A stretch of 9,517 bases of DNA from contig CAMOKK010000042.1 of assembly GCA_946617545.1 (NCBI GenBank), forward strand, positions 1-9,517. Direction: 5' to 3'. Numbering within the stretch: the first letter of the stretch is position 1; each line of letters opens with the position of its first letter. Positions 7,037 through 9,517 of this stretch are shown one piece after another. The translations under genes and the position numbers were made by a program. The stretch comes from an uncultured Bacteroidales bacterium (GTDB lineage Bacteria > Bacteroidota > Bacteroidia > Bacteroidales > UBA932). Below the pieces are notes generated by a model, which did no database searches, had not been told where the DNA came from, and was given only the letters and a program-made list of their open reading frames with translations.

Positions 7037-8214
7037 GCTTTCAGGATGGCCTGGGCAAGAGCATCGAGGGCCGGCCCGTCGGCCTCCTTGTAACGGCTCT
7101 TGATGGTTACTACGTCCCCCACCACTTCCACATCCTTCATGGCTCCGAGCATTTCCTTCATCACGCGGCCGGCGCTGGGTGCCCAGGAGCCGTTTTCTAT
7201 GAGGGCCACTTTGCGCCTGGTGTAGCCCTTCACCTGCAGGCTGTGCAGGAAATCGTGGGCCGGGGTAAAGAGACCGGCATCGTAGGAACAGGCGGCCAGC
7301 ACCATCTTGCCATAGCGGAAGGCATCTTCCACGGCTTCGGCGCGGTCATCGCGGGTAAGGTCGCTCACCGCCACCTTGGGGCAGCCCAGGGCACGGAGTT
7401 TTTCGGCCACTTTCAGGGCTACGGCTTCGGTGCCGCCATGGATGGAGGCATAGGCTACAAAAATGCCCTCGGTTTCCGGCTCGTAGCGGCTCCAGGTATC
7501 GTATAAGCCAATGAAATAACCCAGATCCTTACGGATGACGGGGCCGTGCAGCGGGGCAATCAGGGAAATAGAGGCCGATGACAGTTTCCTGAGCAGCGCC
7601 TGCACCTGGGGGCCGTACTTGCCGCAGATGTTGAAGTAATAGCGGCGGCCTTCGCAAGCCCAGTCCGGGTCTTCATCGGCCCAGAAGGCGGTCTTGCACA
7701 GGGCACCGAATTTTCCGAATGCATCGGCACTGAAAAGGATGCCCGTAGCCTCGTCCACCGAAACCATCACTTCCGGCCAGTGAACCATGGGCGCGGCATA
7801 GAATTTCAGGCTATGCTCTCCCAAGGGGAGGCTGTCCCCTTCCTTCACCACAAGCGTATTCGGGAAGGTTTTCCCGGGAAGGAACTGGCCCAGGAACTTC
7901 AGGGCCATGGCGCTTCCCACCAGCGTTACGGCGGGATGGGCTTCCAGGACGGCGCCCACCAGGGAAGAATGGTCCGGCTCCATGTGATGGATTACCAAAT
8001 AATCCGGCTCGCGGCCTTCCAGCGCCTCCTGAAGGTTCTTCAGCCACTCCTCACCCTTGCGGGCATCGGCCGTGTCCAAAATGGCCACTTTCTCATCCAA
8101 GATGAGGTAGGAATTATAAGCCATGCCTTCCGGCACCGTGTACTGACTCTCAAAGAGGTCCAGGTCTGTGTGATCTACGCCAATGTAGCGGATTCCTTTT
8201 GCAATTTCTTTCAT
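7033..8214 (-). CDS. fprA: Flavodiiron protein (FprA family A-type flavoprotein)
   Basis: A 393-residue cytoplasmic flavodiiron protein with the two standard domains. The metallo-beta-lactamase-like diiron domain (about 1-245) carries all expected ligands: HHMEPDH (76-82) gives His77, Glu79, Asp81 and His82; MVHWPEVM gives His145; SADAFG gives Asp164; and PLHGPV gives His223. The flavodoxin domain (about 250-393) begins IFVAYASIHGGTEAVA, whose SIHGGTE loop binds the FMN phosphate. There is no C-terminal rubredoxin or flavin reductase extension, so it is class A and needs an external electron donor. Such proteins reduce O2 to water and/or NO to N2O, protecting anaerobes; which one cannot be told here. 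ATG 8214 gives the normal MKEIAKGIRYIG start; an upstream in-frame start at 8280 would run through the promoter region into the divergent gene. Expression probably comes from the element at 8224-8231. Confidence 0.95.
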   Translation of the reverse strand: MKEIAKGIRYIGVDHTDLDLFESQYTVPEGMAYNSYLILDEKVAILDTADARKGEEWLKNLQEALEGREPDYLVIHHMEPDHSSLVGAVLEAHPAVTLVGSAMALKFLGQFLPGKTFPNTLVVKEGDSLPLGEHSLKFYAAPMVHWPEVMVSVDEATGILFSADAFGKFGALCKTAFWADEDPDWACEGRRYYFNICGKYGPQVQALLRKLSSASISLIAPLHGPVIRKDLGYFIGLYDTWSRYEPETEGIFVAYASIHGGTEAVALKVAEKLRALGCPKVAVSDLTRDDRAEAVEDAFRYGKMVLAACSYDAGLFTPAHDFLHSLQVKGYTRRKVALIENGSWAPSAGRVMKEMLGAMKDVEVVGDVVTIKSRYKEADGPALDALAQAILKA

Positions 8215-8223
8215 AGCTAAGTG

Positions 8224-8231
8224 CAAAGATA
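8224..8231 (-). promoter_or_regulatory. TAnnTTTG-type -7 element for the flavodiiron gene
   Basis: On the minus strand this reads TATCTTTG, an exact match to the Bacteroidota -7 consensus TAnnTTTG, and is followed by CA as in many such promoters. It ends 9 nt before the ATG at 8214, so a transcript starting a few bases downstream would be nearly leaderless. No clear TTTG -33 element sits at the usual distance upstream. Confidence 0.6.
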
Positions 8232-8244
8232 CGGAAAAAAAGCG

Positions 8245-8252
8245 TATCTTGC
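8245..8252 (+). promoter_or_regulatory. Weak -7-like element for the DUF389 gene
   Basis: TATCTTGC is one T short of the TAnnTTTG consensus and mirrors the better element on the other strand. It ends 7 nt before ATG 8260, which would again give an essentially leaderless transcript. No convincing -33 element is seen. The call rests mainly on position between divergent starts. Confidence 0.35.
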
Positions 8253-8259
8253 GAAGAAT

Positions 8260-9441
8260 ATGAAAGAGACCATCCAACAAATTCCCTCCCTGTGGAAGCG
8301 CCTACGGCGCATCATTCGGTATTACGCCTATATCTTCGAAGATGTGGACACGGAAAGCGCCGCCCAGCGCATCAAGGGGGGCATCTGGTTCCGCGGGCCC
8401 AACGTCTGGATTTTGGCTTTCGCCATCGTACTGGCTTCCGTGGGGCTCAATGTCAACTCCACGGCCGTCATCATCGGCGCCATGCTGGTCTCTCCCCTCA
8501 TGGGCCCCATCATCGGCATGGGCCTGTCCTTGGGAACCAACGACCTGGACCTCCTCAAATCGGCCGCCAAGAACCTTCTGGTGATGGTAATCATCTCCTT
8601 GGCCGCCTCTACGCTGTTCTTTATCCTCTCTCCCCTTTCGCTGGTGAATCCCACGGAGTTGGAGGCCCGCACCTCCCCCACCATCTACGATGTGATTATC
8701 GCCTTTTTCGGCGGCCTGGCCGGCATCCTGGAAAGCAGCCGGAAAGAACGCGGCACGGTGCTCTCGGGCGTTGCCATCGCCACCGCCCTCATGCCGCCGC
8801 TGTGTACCGCCGGCTACGGACTGGCCAACCTGAACATGCACTTTTTCTTCGGGGCCCTTTACCTCTTTATCATCAACAGCGTCTTCATTACCCTGGCTAC
8901 CTTCCTGATGGTCAAGTACCTGCGCTTCCACACGGTAGCGGGCATTTCCGAGCAACTGGCCGCCAAACGGCGCCACGCCATCAGCGGAATCCTGGTCATC
9001 ATCCTTGTGCCCAGCATTTGGAGTGCCTTCCGGCTCGTGGAGAGCAACAATTTCGAGCGCAACGTCCATGATTTTGTAGAAAGCAACCGTCTGGTAGCCC
9101 CCAGCACCTATATCTATGAATATAAGGTCAACGGCCACAAGGCCGATATCTCCCTGGCCGGCATCCCCCTCACGGACAGCCTCCGCAATGCTTTCCTGAG
9201 CAAGGCCGCCCCCTATAATCTCAAGGCCAAAGACCTTAATCTGATAGAGCATTCCTTTGCGCTGTCCCAGCAAGACATGGACACCATCCTGCAGGAGGTA
9301 TATAACAGCACCAATGCCGATCTGGACGAGAACCAGGCCCTGCTGGAGTCCATGCAGGCCCGCATAGAAGCCTTATCCCGGGAGGTCGAACGCCTGAAAC
9401 AGGAGCAGGAGGCCCTCATCGCCCCGGCCGATTCCCTATAA
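8260..9441 (+). CDS. DUF389 family membrane protein
   Basis: A 393-residue multi-pass membrane protein of the DUF389 family (TIGR00341/TIGR00271-like). The family core is clear: STAVIIGAMLVSPLMGPIIG (residues 67-86) and LSGVAIATALMPPLCTAGYG (168-187). About six to seven hydrophobic helices span 49-257. They are followed by a soluble domain (about 262-350) and a C-terminal coiled coil (about 356-387, ALLESMQARIEALSREVERL) before the end ADSL. The function is unknown; relatives are sometimes described as hydrophobic domain or hypothetical transport proteins. ATG 8260 is chosen: the in-frame GTG at 8221 would translate the promoter region and adds a lysine-rich segment without family resemblance. 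It is transcribed divergently from the flavodiiron gene with 45 bp between them, so shared control is possible. Confidence 0.9.
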   Translation: MKETIQQIPSLWKRLRRIIRYYAYIFEDVDTESAAQRIKGGIWFRGPNVWILAFAIVLASVGLNVNSTAVIIGAMLVSPLMGPIIGMGLSLGTNDLDLLKSAAKNLLVMVIISLAASTLFFILSPLSLVNPTELEARTSPTIYDVIIAFFGGLAGILESSRKERGTVLSGVAIATALMPPLCTAGYGLANLNMHFFFGALYLFIINSVFITLATFLMVKYLRFHTVAGISEQLAAKRRHAISGILVIILVPSIWSAFRLVESNNFERNVHDFVESNRLVAPSTYIYEYKVNGHKADISLAGIPLTDSLRNAFLSKAAPYNLKAKDLNLIEHSFALSQQDMDTILQEVYNSTNADLDENQALLESMQARIEALSREVERLKQEQEALIAPADSL

Positions 9442-9444
9442 AAA

Positions 9445-9477
9445 AAGAGTGTCGGCCTGTCTCAGGCGGACGCTCTT
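9445..9477. terminator. 15-bp hairpin, probable (bidirectional) intrinsic terminator
   Basis: Arms 9445-9459 and 9463-9477 pair over 15 positions with one G-G mismatch and one G-U wobble, around the loop TCT. The stem begins 3 nt after the DUF389 stop. On the plus strand it is preceded by an A tract and followed by only ACTAACC, so the trailing U run is short. On the minus strand the same hairpin is followed by a run of seven T, the classical intrinsic terminator form, which would also stop transcripts arriving from the right. Confidence 0.75.
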
Positions 9478-9517
9478 ACTAACCACATAATTAATAACAC
9501 TAAAACTAATAACCAAT
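9478..9517. other. AT-rich tail, possible leader of the next gene
   Basis: After the hairpin, composition switches abruptly to about 75% A/T. The stretch has repeated TAA/CTAA words (ACTAACC, ATTAATAAC, ACTAATAACC) and is almost free of G on the plus strand. A-rich, unstructured sequence of this sort often precedes start codons in Bacteroidota, so it may be the 5' untranslated leader of a plus-strand gene beginning beyond the window. No start codon or coding frame is visible in it. Confidence 0.35.

Larger units (their letters stand above)
8223..8252. repeat. Inverted repeat across the divergent promoter region
   Basis: GCAAAGATACG (8223-8233) and CGTATCTTGC (8243-8252) are inverted copies that differ by one extra A in the left arm. 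They are separated by GAAAAAAAG. Each arm contains the promoter-like element facing its own gene. The symmetry could make the region an operator for a dimeric regulator, or may simply result from two similar promoter elements facing away from each other. Confidence 0.6.

Noticed and set aside
8221..8259. GTG start at 8221 for the DUF389 gene.
   Set aside because: It falls within the inverted repeat and the opposite promoter; the extra residues are lysine-rich and not family-like.
8215..8280. Longer N-terminus of the flavodiiron protein starting at 8280 on the minus strand.
   Set aside because: It would translate the promoter region and overlap the divergent gene; the family start MKEIAKGI at 8214 is sufficient.
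8302..9273. A minus-strand open frame of 323 codons opposite the DUF389 gene.
   Set aside because: The plus strand carries the DUF389 core motifs; the antisense product is a Gly/Asp/Gln-rich shadow with no recognisable motif.
1..9517. tRNA or rRNA genes, CRISPR arrays, insertion sequences, phage or defence-system genes.
   Set aside because: Reading through both strands I found no cloverleaf, spaced direct repeats, transposase motifs or defence-family signatures; RmuC alone is a housekeeping DNA-maintenance protein.

Overview
The window reads as a piece of chromosome from a GC-rich (about 60% by eye) anaerobic member of the Bacteroidota, most likely a gut-type Bacteroidales. Three things point there: a TATCTTTG element of the Bacteroidota TAnnTTTG promoter type just upstream of the flavodiiron gene; family variants typical of that phylum (an NHxNxLMD-type acyltransferase, a hemolysin-like CBS protein without the CorC_HlyC tail); and a CHSERSEES-type dispersed repeat. 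The phylum is an inference; no rRNA or other marker gene is present.

Layout. Positions 1-7036 are a tight plus-strand train of seven genes: the 3' end of a DUF21/CBS (CNNM/CorC-like) membrane protein, a short YgjP-type zinc metallopeptidase, a large lipoprotein resembling a glycoside hydrolase, a bile acid:sodium symporter (BASS) family transporter, a PlsC-type acyltransferase, a BaiN/YhiN-type FAD oxidoreductase, and RmuC. Five of the six junctions overlap by 1-8 nt and the sixth has a 13-nt gap, so this looks like one operon whose promoter lies left of the window. RmuC then meets, stop codon against stop codon, a minus-strand flavodiiron protein (7033-8214). A 45-bp divergent intergenic region holds an inverted repeat and promoter-like elements and separates it from a plus-strand DUF389 membrane protein (8260-9441). 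The window ends with a strong hairpin and an abruptly AT-rich tail that probably leads into another gene.

How the genes fit together. The operon mixes envelope functions (lipoprotein, acyltransferase, transporter, CBS membrane protein) with a DNA-maintenance nuclease-like protein and a flavoenzyme. No single pathway is evident. The flavodiiron protein fits defence of an anaerobe against O2 or NO. I see no phage, transposon, CRISPR or tRNA genes, and no stretch over 100 bases without a gene. The least ordinary items are the dispersed repeat translated inside the flavoprotein, the unassigned glycoside-hydrolase-like lipoprotein, and the mirrored promoter region.
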